Assembly (NCBI GenBank): GCA_028876395.1
Contig: JAGWRX010000202.1
Location: 1 to 58,287 of the forward strand
Length of the DNA: 58,287 nt
DNA from: Acidobacteriota bacterium
GTDB taxonomy: Bacteria; Acidobacteriota; Terriglobia; Terriglobales; Acidobacteriaceae
Direction: 5' to 3'
In this document: piece after piece, positions 8,107-15,509 of the stretch
Numbering within the stretch: position 1 is the stretch's first letter
Layout: every line of letters begins with the position of its first letter
Position numbers and translations under genes: made by a program
The notes under the pieces: generated by a model
What the model saw: only the letters and a program-made list of their open reading frames with translations
Databases searched by the model: none
What the model was told of the DNA's origin: nothing

Positions 8107-9635
8107 GGTTGCGCCCGCAGTGTGAATTGGAAAATCGCGCCGCCCTGCGCGGAGTTCGTTGCCCAGAGCCGCCCGTCGTGCTCTTCAACAATACTGCGGC
8201 AGATGGCGAGCCCCATGCCCGTGCCGTGCGGCTTGGTGCTGAAGAACGGCTCGAATATCCTGCCCGCGATCTCCGGCGCGATGCCCGGCCCGCTGTCTTC
8301 CACCGCCACCAGAATCTCTCCTTTGCCCTGCGCCCTTGTCCGGATCGTCAGCTCGCGCGGCCCCGCCGTCTGCATCATGGCATCCATGCCGTTCGTGGCC
8401 AGGTTCAGCAGCACCTGCTGGATTTGCACGGGGTCCATCTCCAGCCTTGGAATGTCTTCCCCAAGCAGCAACCGGATCGAAACCTCGCGGCGAATTGCCT
8501 CGTCGCGCAGCAGCCGCGCCAGTTCCTGGATAAGACCGTTGATGTCCACCAGATCTCTCACCTGCGCTTCCTTGCTGAACAAGGCGCGCACGCGGCGCAC
8601 CACGGCGCTGGCGCGGGTGCTTTCCTGCACAATCTTCTCCGCGGTCGCCGAGGCCTTTTCAAGATTCGCCGGTTCGCAGCGCAGCCACTCGCGGCAGGCG
8701 TAGGCATGCGTCACCACAGCCGTCAAAGGCTGGTTCAGTTCATGCGCAATCGATGCCGCCATCTCGGCCAGGCTCATGCTGCGCGAAAGCTGTGCAAGAT
8801 CTTCCTGCGCCAAAGCCAGCTTCTGCTGCGCGCGATGTTGCTGCTCGATGTCGATGTGCGTACCGTACCATCGCGCAATCCGCCCATCCTCCGCGCGTTG
8901 CGGAATGCTGCGCACCAGGAACCAGTGATAAACGCCATCCCCGCTGCGCACGCGCGCCTCTACCTCAAACTGTCCGCCGGTCTCGAGCGCCATCCGCCAC
9001 GCCTGGCGAAACAGCGGCTCGTCCTCGGGATGAAGCGCGTGAAAAAATGCCTCCCCGCGCAGTAGCTCCATCGGCTTGCCGATGTAGTCGCGCAGATGCT
9101 GATTGCAATACTCGATGCTTCCAGCGGCGTCGGCCCGCCAGATCTGCTGCGGTATGGCCTCCGTCAGCAGCCGCAGTTGCCGCTCGCTCTCCTGGATCTC
9201 GAGGTTCGATCGAACCAGTTCGGCAGTGCGTTCCTGCACCCTTGCTTCAAGCTCGTCGCGAGCGCTCCTGATGGCATTCTCCGCCCGCTTTCGCGCCGAA
9301 CTCACCACCGTAATGGCGATCGCGCACGCAATGAAAGCCGCGAGAAAGCTTTGCGACTCCTTCCCAACGAAGATTGAAAACAACGGCGGAACAAAGAAAT
9401 AGTCAATCAGCAAAGAGGAAAGCACCACCGCAACGGCGCCGGCGATGATGCCCCCGAACCATGCGCTCCCCATGACCGCGCCAAAGAAAAGAAAGACGAA
9501 GGGATAAGCGATGATGTGCTGCAGCGGAAAGGTCCACAGCAGCGCCACAAGCACAAAGCAGCCCGCAATGGCGCACGGCTTCAGCGCGTACTCCACCGTC
9601 CATCGCGAAACACGGTTCGCCTTCGCTGCCGTCAT
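8103..9635 (-). CDS. Membrane PAS-domain sensor histidine kinase
   Basis: 510-aa kinase pairing with the overlapping response regulator. The N-terminus (residues about 20-112) has four hydrophobic segments in the DUF4118/KdpD-like arrangement, with LIDYFFVPPLFSI. A coiled-coil (115-155) leads to a PAS domain of the PAS_3 type (155-275, YHWFLVRSIP ... RWYGTHIDIEQQ). HisKA has phospho-acceptor His298 in SIAHELNQPLTAV. The ATPase domain shows NLATNGMDAM (N box), VEDSGPGIAP (G1), FEPFFSTKPHGTGMGL (F/G2). The ATG is followed by a basic N-terminus. No heme-PAS signature is evident, so oxygen sensing should not be assumed. Confidence 0.93.
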   Translation of the reverse strand: MTAAKANRVSRWTVEYALKPCAIAGCFVLVALLWTFPLQHIIAYPFVFLFFGAVMGSAWFGGIIAGAVAVVLSSLLIDYFFVPPLFSIFVGKESQSFLAAFIACAIAITVVSSARKRAENAIRSARDELEARVQERTAELVRSNLEIQESERQLRLLTEAIPQQIWRADAAGSIEYCNQHLRDYIGKPMELLRGEAFFHALHPEDEPLFRQAWRMALETGGQFEVEARVRSGDGVYHWFLVRSIPQRAEDGRIARWYGTHIDIEQQHRAQQKLALAQEDLAQLSRSMSLAEMAASIAHELNQPLTAVVTHAYACREWLRCEPANLEKASATAEKIVQESTRASAVVRRVRALFSKEAQVRDLVDINGLIQELARLLRDEAIRREVSIRLLLGEDIPRLEMDPVQIQQVLLNLATNGMDAMMQTAGPRELTIRTRAQGKGEILVAVEDSGPGIAPEIAGRIFEPFFSTKPHGTGMGLAICRSIVEEHDGRLWATNSAQGGAIFQFTLRAQP

Positions 9636-9744
9636 GCTGGCATCATAAACTGGGCCGCACAGTCAACAACGCCTCGCATCGCCGATGCGTTCGTTTCGCT
9701 GGCAGCGCTCACGCGTTCAGGGCCAACCCATCGCAGCCGCGCGG

Positions 9745-10743
9745 TCAGCCGTGGAGTACCGCCTGAGCCAGCCGTTCGATCAGCCACTGGATCGCGGCAG
9801 CCTCATCTTCAATCTCGACGCGAAGCTTTGCGGTTATGAGGGGCACGGAAGCCGGAAAAGCTGAGGAGAGCGCATCCACCCGAACGTGGTCCTTCTCCGT
9901 GGTGAGGAAGGCGGTGGCTCGGACCGACCGCGCCGCATCCAACACTCGCTGCAGATCGTCGCGCGTGTAGCGGTGGTGGTCAGGAAAGGCAATCCGCGCG
10001 GCCACACTCAGGCCGGCAGATGCCAGCCCCTGAAAGAACTGCTCCGGGTGGGCCAGGCCGCAGAAGGCCGCCACCGGGCCATCGACAGCCGGGACATCCA
10101 TTTGCCGCCGCAGCCGCCAGATCGGACCCTGCCATCCCCACGCGCGCAGCGCTTCTTCCAGCACCGGCTCGTCGGCCGGTATGCCGATCACATGGGCCCG
10201 CTTTGCCGCCTGCAGGGCCTCCCGCAGGTTACCCGCGGGCAGCAGTTCGTCCAGCCAGTCCGCCCGATTGAGCAGCAGGATGTCCACGTCGCGATGGAGC
10301 TGGCGATGCTGAAAGCCGTCGTCGAGAAGATGGGCTTTGGGCCTGCTATCGTCGCCGGCACTCTGCTGCGCCTCGGCCAGCACGCCGGCCTCATAGCGCT
10401 GTTCGGCAACATACACCGGCACGCCCGCCTCGCGCGCAATCACCAGCGGCTCATCGCCAAACGCATCTGCCGTCCCCGCCGGATCAACCCGCACCACCCC
10501 CTGGCCCTGGCGGCCATAGCCGCGCGAGAGCACGTCCACGTGAAAGCCCGCGCCGTTCAGCAGCTGGGCCAGCGCGATGGCCAGCGGCGTCTTGCCCGCT
10601 CCGCCCGTGGAGAGGTTGCCGATGCTGATGACAGGCCAGCTAAGGCGGCGAACCGGCTTCCAGCCCCGCTCGATACTCAGGTTGTTCAGCGCCACACCGG
10701 CCGCATACAGAGGCACCAGCGGAGCAAACCACGGACGTTTCAT
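9745..10743 (-). CDS. lpxK: Tetraacyldisaccharide 4'-kinase LpxK
   Basis: Phosphorylates the 4' position of the lipid A precursor on the inner-membrane inner face. At 332 aa it is the usual length. The P-loop appears as GNLSTGGAGKTPLAIAL at about residues 42-58, followed by VLSRGYGR, GDEPLVIARE, LDDGFQH and FCGLAHPEQF, all typical of LpxK. The N-terminus has one hydrophobic segment (WFAPLVPLYAAGVAL) for membrane association. It begins inside the stop of waaA (ATGA), forming a lipid A/Kdo assembly operon. Confidence 0.95.
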   Translation of the reverse strand: MKRPWFAPLVPLYAAGVALNNLSIERGWKPVRRLSWPVISIGNLSTGGAGKTPLAIALAQLLNGAGFHVDVLSRGYGRQGQGVVRVDPAGTADAFGDEPLVIAREAGVPVYVAEQRYEAGVLAEAQQSAGDDSRPKAHLLDDGFQHRQLHRDVDILLLNRADWLDELLPAGNLREALQAAKRAHVIGIPADEPVLEEALRAWGWQGPIWRLRRQMDVPAVDGPVAAFCGLAHPEQFFQGLASAGLSVAARIAFPDHHRYTRDDLQRVLDAARSVRATAFLTTEKDHVRVDALSSAFPASVPLITAKLRVEIEDEAAAIQWLIERLAQAVLHG

Positions 10744-12035
10744 GCGGGGACTCCCTCCTGGTTGAGCAGACCTTGCAGCGCGCGTACGGTGCGCTCTGTT
10801 GCCCCGGCCTGCTGGTCAAAGATGGCCTTTGCGCGCTCGCCCATCGCGGCGGCTTCGTGACGATTCTTCAAGAGATCCACAAGTGCTCCGGCCAACTCGC
10901 CCCGCGCCGCAATCTGCAGCGCCTCCTGCGCAAGCAGGGCGTCCGTGATGGCGCGGAAGTTTGCGTAGTGCGGCCCCATGACGATGGGCACGCCAAACTG
11001 CGCGGGCTCCAGCGGGTTATGTCCGCCGGTGGGAAACAGGCTGCCGCCCACAAAAGCAACCGCGGCAAGCGAGTAAACCGATGCCAGTTCGCCGATCGTG
11101 TCGAGCAGCACAATCGTGCCGGGCTTGAGCGGCTGACGAGCAGTTTGCGTGTTCCACTCCGAGCGCCGCAGCCAGGCCTGCCCGGACTCCTGCAACAGCG
11201 CAGCCACCGCGCCAAAGCGCTCAGGATGGCGCGGCGCAAGCACGAGAAGGAGACCGGGATCGGTCTCAAGCAGCCGCGGCCAGGCCTCCAGCAGCGCCGC
11301 CTCTTCGCCCTCCAGCGTGCTGCCCGCCACCACAAAGCGCAGCCCGGCGCCGAGCGCGCTCAACAGCCGCGTAGCCTCGGCCTGCTGCGCTGCGCGCACA
11401 TCAAATTTCAGATTGCCGGAAACGGAGACATGCGCCGGATCGCAGCCAATCGCCCTCAGCCGCTCCGCGTCGGTTCTGGTCTGCGCCAGCACCCGGCTCA
11501 GCCGCCCCAGAACGGGCCGCCACAGCCACTTTAACCGCCGGTAGCGCGGCCAGGAGCGGTCAGAAATCCGCGCGTTGACCACGGCCACGGGAATCCGGCG
11601 GCGAAAGCAGCCGTTGAGAAGGTTGGGCCAGAACTCGGTCTCAGCCAGAATCAGCAGCCGCGGCCGCAGCGCCCGCAGATACGCCCGCACCGCCCACGGC
11701 AGGTCCAGCGGGCAATAGAAAACGCGCCCCGCCCCGAAGCGTTCGCGGGCCAGCGCCTGCCCCGTGCGCGTCGTCGTGGAAATCACCAGCCGATAGCCGG
11801 GCAGTGCGCGATCCATCTCCGCCACCAGCCGGCTGGCCGCCAGAACCTCGCCCACGGACACGGCATGCAGCCATATCAGCGGAGACTCCCCGCCCCGCAG
11901 CCGCGCGGGAACCCGCCCCAGCCGCTCCGCCAGCCCCTCGCGGTACTTCTGTGTCGTGGACATGCGCCACAGCCACCAGGGAGCGCTGATCACCAGAGCC
12001 GCCAGAAGCGCCAGGTTGTAGAAAAACAGAATCAT
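10740..12035 (-). CDS. waaA: 3-deoxy-D-manno-octulosonic acid (Kdo) transferase
   Basis: Transfers Kdo from CMP-Kdo to lipid IVA, linking lipid A to the core. 431 aa with an N-terminal membrane anchor (MILFFYNLALLAALVISAPW, written in full at 20 aa). Family motifs are WLHAVSVGEVLAASRLV, ISTTTRTGQALA, FCPLD-type YCPLDLPWAVR, ETEFWPNLL, VNARISDRSW, GSLFPTGGHNPLEPA and GPHYANF. It is the first gene of the waaA-lpxK pair, divergent from the exported-protein gene. Mono- versus bifunctionality cannot be read from sequence. Confidence 0.95.
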   Translation of the reverse strand: MILFFYNLALLAALVISAPWWLWRMSTTQKYREGLAERLGRVPARLRGGESPLIWLHAVSVGEVLAASRLVAEMDRALPGYRLVISTTTRTGQALARERFGAGRVFYCPLDLPWAVRAYLRALRPRLLILAETEFWPNLLNGCFRRRIPVAVVNARISDRSWPRYRRLKWLWRPVLGRLSRVLAQTRTDAERLRAIGCDPAHVSVSGNLKFDVRAAQQAEATRLLSALGAGLRFVVAGSTLEGEEAALLEAWPRLLETDPGLLLVLAPRHPERFGAVAALLQESGQAWLRRSEWNTQTARQPLKPGTIVLLDTIGELASVYSLAAVAFVGGSLFPTGGHNPLEPAQFGVPIVMGPHYANFRAITDALLAQEALQIAARGELAGALVDLLKNRHEAAAMGERAKAIFDQQAGATERTVRALQGLLNQEGVPA

Positions 12036-12091
12036 GCGTGACGGAATTTGCCTGTTTTCGGTCTAACCTTCAAATGATACAGTCGAACGCG

Positions 12092-12745
12092 ATGAAGGTT
12101 CTTCAGGGATTGCCGCTTCTGCTCTTTTGCCTGGCGCTGCCCGCCGTGGCAAGCGACCACAAACAGCCGCCCGTGCAGCCGGCCACTTCCTTCGCCAGCG
12201 TTGAAGTACACGAAAAGGAAAAAGTGGCCATCGCCGCCGAGCCCTACGACACGAAGGAAAAGGAGTCCATCTTTCGCGTCGATTACCTGAGCCACGGCGT
12301 CATGCCCATCCGCCTCATCGTCACCAATACAGGCGACAAGCCCATCTCGCTGCGCGATGCCCGCATCCTGTTTGAGACCGCGGCGGGCGACCAGATCCAG
12401 GCCGCCGAGCCCGAGGACGTCGAGCGCCTGATGACCAAGGCGGAGCGCATGGGCACCAAAATCCCGATGCCCTTCCCGCTGCCGCCCATCCACACCAAGG
12501 GCAAGGACAGCAACAAGAACATCGAAGCCGACTTTGACACCTTCGAGTACCAGGCCCTCGTGGTCGAGGCCCACACAACACGCGCCGGTTTCCTCTTCTA
12601 TGACGTCTCGCAGCTCAGCAGCAATCCGCTGAAAGGGGCAAAGCTGCACATCTACAAGCTGCGCGACGCGGACGGCAACGAACTCTTTTACTTCGAGATA
12701 CCCTTCGACAAGTATCTCCAGTCCAAGTCCAGCCAGATGAAGTAA
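12092..12745 (+). CDS. Exported protein of unknown function, 217 aa
   Basis: The start at 12092 is chosen because it gives a clean signal peptide: MKVLQGLPLLLFCLALPAVAS with cleavage after AVA or VAS. Upstream in-frame ATGs at 12038 and 12074 lack this. The mature protein is beta-rich with a segment typical of immunoglobulin-like or DUF-type fold (MPIRLIVTNTGDKPISLRDARI), then a Pro-rich linker with KIPMPFPLPP and a Lys-rich KGKDSNKN, and a C-terminal AKLHIYKLRDADGNELFYFEIPF. No known domain could be named. It is convergent with queD, their stops only a few bases apart. Confidence 0.75.
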   Translation: MKVLQGLPLLLFCLALPAVASDHKQPPVQPATSFASVEVHEKEKVAIAAEPYDTKEKESIFRVDYLSHGVMPIRLIVTNTGDKPISLRDARILFETAAGDQIQAAEPEDVERLMTKAERMGTKIPMPFPLPPIHTKGKDSNKNIEADFDTFEYQALVVEAHTTRAGFLFYDVSQLSSNPLKGAKLHIYKLRDADGNELFYFEIPFDKYLQSKSSQMK

Positions 12746-12748
12746 GGG

Positions 12749-13126
12749 CTACTCGTAATACGTCGCCGTGGTCGTGTCCGTCTCCCAGATCGTGCAGTCT
12801 TTCACGCGCACACGGCCCGCCGTCATGCCCGCCAGTTGCTCATTGGTCTGGTCATAGAAATACCGGGCGATATTCTCAGCCGACGGGTTCAGCTCGATGA
12901 AAGGCTCCAGGTCGTTGAGCATCTGGTGGTCGATGCGCTCAATCACCGGGCGCAGCACCTGCTTCAGCAGCTTGAAGTCCAGCAGCAACCCGGTCGAGTC
13001 CAGCGCGGCCCCGGCCAGCGTCACCCGCACCTTGTAGTTGTGCCCGTGCGGGTTCTCGCACTTGCCCTGGTAGTTCCGCAGGTAGTGTCCGGAGGAGAAA
13101 TCGGCCTCCACGGTGACTTCATACAT
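12749..13126 (-). CDS. queD: 6-carboxy-5,6,7,8-tetrahydropterin synthase QueD
   Basis: Zinc enzyme of the T-fold family that converts dihydroneopterin triphosphate to 6-carboxytetrahydropterin in queuosine/7-deazaguanine synthesis. 125 aa matches the family. Zn ligands His14 (SSGHYL), His28 and His30 (NPHGHNY) are present, catalytic Cys23 lies in GKCENPHGHN, and the product-specific ending is VRVKDCTIWETDTTTATYYE. GLLLDFKLLK and NPSAENIARYF are further family marks. No other queuosine gene is near. Confidence 0.95.
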   Translation of the reverse strand: MYEVTVEADFSSGHYLRNYQGKCENPHGHNYKVRVTLAGAALDSTGLLLDFKLLKQVLRPVIERIDHQMLNDLEPFIELNPSAENIARYFYDQTNEQLAGMTAGRVRVKDCTIWETDTTTATYYE

Positions 13127-13189
13127 CGGCGTTCACGCGTTCCTGTCGGGGAAGGAATCCCCTCTCCATTGTAGTGGCTGCGCCCGGAC

Positions 13190-13456
13190 TTAGTGGTCTT
13201 GCCCGCCGCGCCGCTTGCGCCGCGCTGCCTGCCGTGCCTCTTCGCTGCGCCGGTCCACCTGCTCGAACAGGTTGCTCATCACGCCGATAAGCGCCGACGC
13301 CAGTCCCGCCAGCAGCAGGATCAGCGCCACCGTGCGCCACAGCGACGCATTGGCCGGCAGCCCCGGCTGAAAGCTCGACGGCACCATCGACATGCCCATC
13401 GAAACCACCGCGAAGAGCCCCAGCGAGCCTGCCAGAATGTAGAAGTTGCGCGACAT
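13190..13456 (-). CDS. Small two-span membrane protein, 88 aa
   Basis: Function not recognised. The N-terminal span (FYILAGSLGLFAVVSMGMSMV) and a second span (TVALILLLAGLASALIGVM) are followed by a strongly charged cytoplasmic tail (QVDRRSEEARQAARRKRRGG). It sits between pncA and queD on the same strand, about 60 nt from queD. The ribosome site is weak (GGAACC). The charge pattern predicts both termini in the cytoplasm. Confidence 0.6.
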   Translation of the reverse strand: MSRNFYILAGSLGLFAVVSMGMSMVPSSFQPGLPANASLWRTVALILLLAGLASALIGVMSNLFEQVDRRSEEARQAARRKRRGGQDH

Positions 13457-13512
13457 GGTTCCATCGGCGGAAATCTTCCGCTCGTCCTGTTGCGATTCTA
13501 CGGCGCTCGGCT

Positions 13513-14142
13513 TCAGCGGGAAAGCTGCGCGCTCGTGATCTCCACCACGCCGGCCTGCGCAAACTCCGCCTGGATGCGTGACTCCGAGGCCTTCAAATCA
13601 ATGGCGCGGCAGGCATCGCGGAGCACGATCGTCTCAAAGCCCGCGCGCCGCGCATCGATGGCGGAGTAATGCACGCAGTAGTCATACGCCAGCCCGGCCA
13701 GAAAAACCCGCTTGAAGCCGCGCTCGCGCAGATAACCGTCCAGCCCCGTGGGCGTCGTGTGGTCATTCTCAAAGAAAGCCGAGTAGGAATCGACATGCGG
13801 ACGAAAGCCCTTGCGCAGAATCAGCTCCGCCTGCGGCAGCCGCAGCGCGGGATGAAACTCCGCTCCCTTGCTGCCCTGAACGCAATGATCCGGCCACAGC
13901 GTCTGCTGGCCGTAACTCAGCTCTACCTGCTCGAAGGGCTCACGGGTCGCGTAACTCGACGCAAACGACGTGTGCCCCTCAGGATGCCAGTCCTGCGTCA
14001 GGACGACGTGCTGAAACAGCGGCGCAACGCGATGAATCACGTCAATGACGCGGTCGCCCTCCGGCACAGCCAGCGCCCCGCCGGGGCAGAAGTCGTTTTG
14101 TATGTCCACAACAATGAGGACGTCTTGGGGAGTGATTTGCAT
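13513..14142 (-). CDS. pncA: Nicotinamidase PncA
   Basis: Hydrolyses nicotinamide to nicotinate for NAD salvage (isochorismatase-like hydrolase fold). 209 aa. The catalytic triad Asp13 (VVDIQNDFCPGG), Lys111 (ILRKGFRP) and Cys156 (LAYDYCVHYS) is complete, and metal ligands are in LTQDWHPEGHTSF (Asp51, His53). WPDHCVQGSKGAEFHP is also typical. A TATAAA lies 5 nt before the ATG and no Shine-Dalgarno is visible, so the transcript may start at or near the ATG, though no good -35 was seen. Confidence 0.95.
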   Translation of the reverse strand: MQITPQDVLIVVDIQNDFCPGGALAVPEGDRVIDVIHRVAPLFQHVVLTQDWHPEGHTSFASSYATREPFEQVELSYGQQTLWPDHCVQGSKGAEFHPALRLPQAELILRKGFRPHVDSYSAFFENDHTTPTGLDGYLRERGFKRVFLAGLAYDYCVHYSAIDARRAGFETIVLRDACRAIDLKASESRIQAEFAQAGVVEITSAQLSR

Positions 14143-14451
14143 ACATCTTTATATTGCGGCGCCAAGCCATCTGCGGCAAATGACATGTGGGTTGAGGGAC
14201 GTGAAGCGATGTTCCTTCCGGGTTGCCGGTCACACAGCGCACTCCTAGCCGAAGTTAGCGAGAAGCCCGTTTTTTCAGTATCTACTAAATTGTCTTCAAC
14301 GACAAAGGTGCTTTTAGCCGTAACCCATTGAAAACATGAGAGCATCTAGGCCGCTTCCAAGTTACTCCAAAGACGCATCTTAAGTATTGCCTAATGATTA
14401 GAAACTTAAACTCATTGCTTTATAAAGGATGGGGGAGCCATAATAATTAGT
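14143..14451. other. Intergenic left flank of the HTH island
   Basis: 309 bp of visibly lower-GC sequence between pncA and the first HTH gene. It contains no tRNA gene, no integrase remnant and no clear direct repeat shared with the right flank. The drop in GC begins here, so the left boundary of the acquired segment probably falls within roughly 14150-14350. Confidence 0.55.
14415..14444 (+). promoter_or_regulatory. Candidate promoter of the HTH array, possibly leaderless
   Basis: TTGCTT at 14415-14420, 18-bp spacer, CATAAT at 14439-14444, then 7 nt to the ATG at 14452. A start site near +1 would make the first gene leaderless; the only purine-rich ribosome-site candidate (GGGGGAG) is too far upstream. 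Inference from consensus match only. Confidence 0.35.
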
Positions 14452-14688
14452 ATGGCAAGAGAAAAGACGGAGTTCGAGCAGCTTAGAGATCGCTTGGATG
14501 TGCTCACGCACATCCTGTGCCTTCTGGTTGACCACAACAAGATCCCTGCCATCAGCGATCAAATAGCCTTGTTGGCCTCCCACGGCTTGTCCGGTGCAGA
14601 GATTGGTCGGATCGTCGGTCGCGAACCGAACTATGTTTCTGCAGTCATGAATCAACAGAAGAAGAAAGGAAAGTCAATTGCCAAATAA
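14452..14688 (+). CDS. Small HTH protein 1 of the tandem array, 78 aa
   Basis: First of five related small predicted DNA-binding proteins. The N-terminal helix (FEQLRDRLDVLTHILCLLVDH) is followed by DQIALLASHGLSGAEIGRIVGREPNYVSAVM, which reads as a sigma-region-4/LuxR-like helix-turn-helix, and a Lys-rich tail (QQKKKGKSIAK). No enzymatic domain is present. Codon use is less GC-rich than in the flanking genes. The stop lies inside the next gene (11-bp overlap), so the array is an operon. Confidence 0.75.
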   Translation: MAREKTEFEQLRDRLDVLTHILCLLVDHNKIPAISDQIALLASHGLSGAEIGRIVGREPNYVSAVMNQQKKKGKSIAK

Positions 14689-14920
14689 TGACGATGGATC
14701 AAATCGATCTGATCTCCAGACCAGGCTGATCGCCATCGGGCTCGTGAATGGTAAGCCTCAGAAGGAGCAAATTCGTTTGCTCTCTATCGCAGGTATGGGG
14801 CCAAAGGAGATAGCCGACCTGATCGGAACAACACCAAACACCGTCAATGTCGCGCTTTCGTCCTTGCGGAAGAACGGCAAGATGAACCTCAAGACAGAAG
14901 GAGCAAAGGATGATGTCTGA
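14678..14920 (+). CDS. Small HTH protein 2 of the tandem array, 80 aa
   Basis: Starts with TTG at 14678, preceded by GAAAGGAAAG at about 4-nt spacing; the ATG at 14688 is out of frame and soon closed, so TTG is the only supported start. The protein has the same plan as its neighbour: a charged N-terminus, helix DLQTRLIAIGLV, then EQIRLLSIAGMGPKEIADLIGTTPNTVNVAL and a basic tail (SSLRKNGKMNLK). Similarity to the other array members is in the spacing of hydrophobics and the EIA/G-x-x-x-N-x-V pattern, not high identity. Confidence 0.75.
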   Translation: MPNNDDGSNRSDLQTRLIAIGLVNGKPQKEQIRLLSIAGMGPKEIADLIGTTPNTVNVALSSLRKNGKMNLKTEGAKDDV

Positions 14921-15122
14921 TGATGCAGGTCTTTCGTTGGAAACGACAATGCGTGCGCTGCTCTTGGCCGCACTATGCAATCTCGATCTTGATAGCCAGA
15001 TGGAAATCTTAGTTAAGGCTGGTGTTGGGAATACAGAAATAGCAAAGATGACTGGCCTCACAGCTAAAGCGGTCGGAGTGCGCAAGGTCAGAATGAACAA
15101 AAAGAAGAAGGGAGCGAAGTGA
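14910..15122 (+). CDS. Small HTH protein 3 of the tandem array, 70 aa
   Basis: Two consecutive ATGs (14910 and 14913) follow GAAGGAG; either may be used. The pattern is again a helix (ETTMRALLLAALCNLDLD), then SQMEILVKAGVGNTEIAKMTGLTAKAVGVRK and a Lys-rich end (MNKKKKGAK). Overlaps gene 2 by 11 bp and gene 4 by 1 bp (TGATG), consistent with coupled translation. Confidence 0.75.
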   Translation: MMSDDAGLSLETTMRALLLAALCNLDLDSQMEILVKAGVGNTEIAKMTGLTAKAVGVRKVRMNKKKKGAK

Positions 15123-15295
15123 TGCCTGAAAGCCTTTCGGAGACCAGTCTCGAATTAAAGAGGTTACTTTTCGAGATGCATGAAGCAGGTTATACGCAGG
15201 ATGCGATGGCTGCGTATTTAGGCAAAGGGAAAAAGACTATCAACGAGATGCTGAAACCACTTCAAAATGGGAAAGGAAAGAAGACAAATGGCTGA
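15122..15295 (+). CDS. Small HTH protein 4 of the tandem array, 57 aa
   Basis: Short frame read directly from the sequence: ATG at 15122 within TGATG, stop at 15293-15295. The protein carries ELKRLLFEMHEAGYTQDAMAAYLGKGKKTINEML and a basic tail (QNGKGKKTNG), the same HTH plan as its neighbours but with a shorter N-terminal helix. It ends 8 bp inside gene 5. Good placement between coupled genes supports it being real despite its size. Confidence 0.7.
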   Translation: MPESLSETSLELKRLLFEMHEAGYTQDAMAAYLGKGKKTINEMLKPLQNGKGKKTNG

Positions 15296-15509
15296 AGAAT
15301 CAGCTCTCTCAGCAAATGCCATTGTGCGTCGGTTAGATGTACTGATCGCCCTTACTCTCCGAAACGCCAATCACGGCGAGAACAAAACCAAAGAAGACGC
15401 TCTTTTTCTCTCGTCTTTCGGTATCACGCATCCAGAGATCGCCGCAATTCTGGGAATTAGCGCAAACGGTGTTTCTAAGGCGCTGGGACGCGCCAGGAAA
15501 GGTGATTGA
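15288..15509 (+). CDS. Small HTH protein 5 of the tandem array, 73 aa
   Basis: ATG at 15288 with AAAGGAAAG about 7 nt upstream; an in-frame ATG at 15267 would add seven residues and is less likely. The N-terminal helix NAIVRRLDVLIALTLRN closely mirrors that of gene 1 (DRLDVLTHILCLLVD). It is followed by a linker and LFLSSFGITHPEIAAILGISANGVSKALGRARK, the clearest HTH of the set. The stop overlaps the ATG of the downstream nuclease-like gene by 1 bp. Confidence 0.78.
   Translation: MAEESALSANAIVRRLDVLIALTLRNANHGENKTKEDALFLSSFGITHPEIAAILGISANGVSKALGRARKGD

Noticed and set aside
9670..9700. Small hairpin CGCATC-GCC-GATGCG after lpxK
   Set aside because: Six-bp stem without a T run on the lpxK strand; too weak to call a terminator.
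13127..13189. Possible preQ1 riboswitch before queD
   Set aside because: Only a short GGGGA/TCCCC palindrome is present; the pseudoknot and A-rich tail of preQ1 riboswitches are missing.
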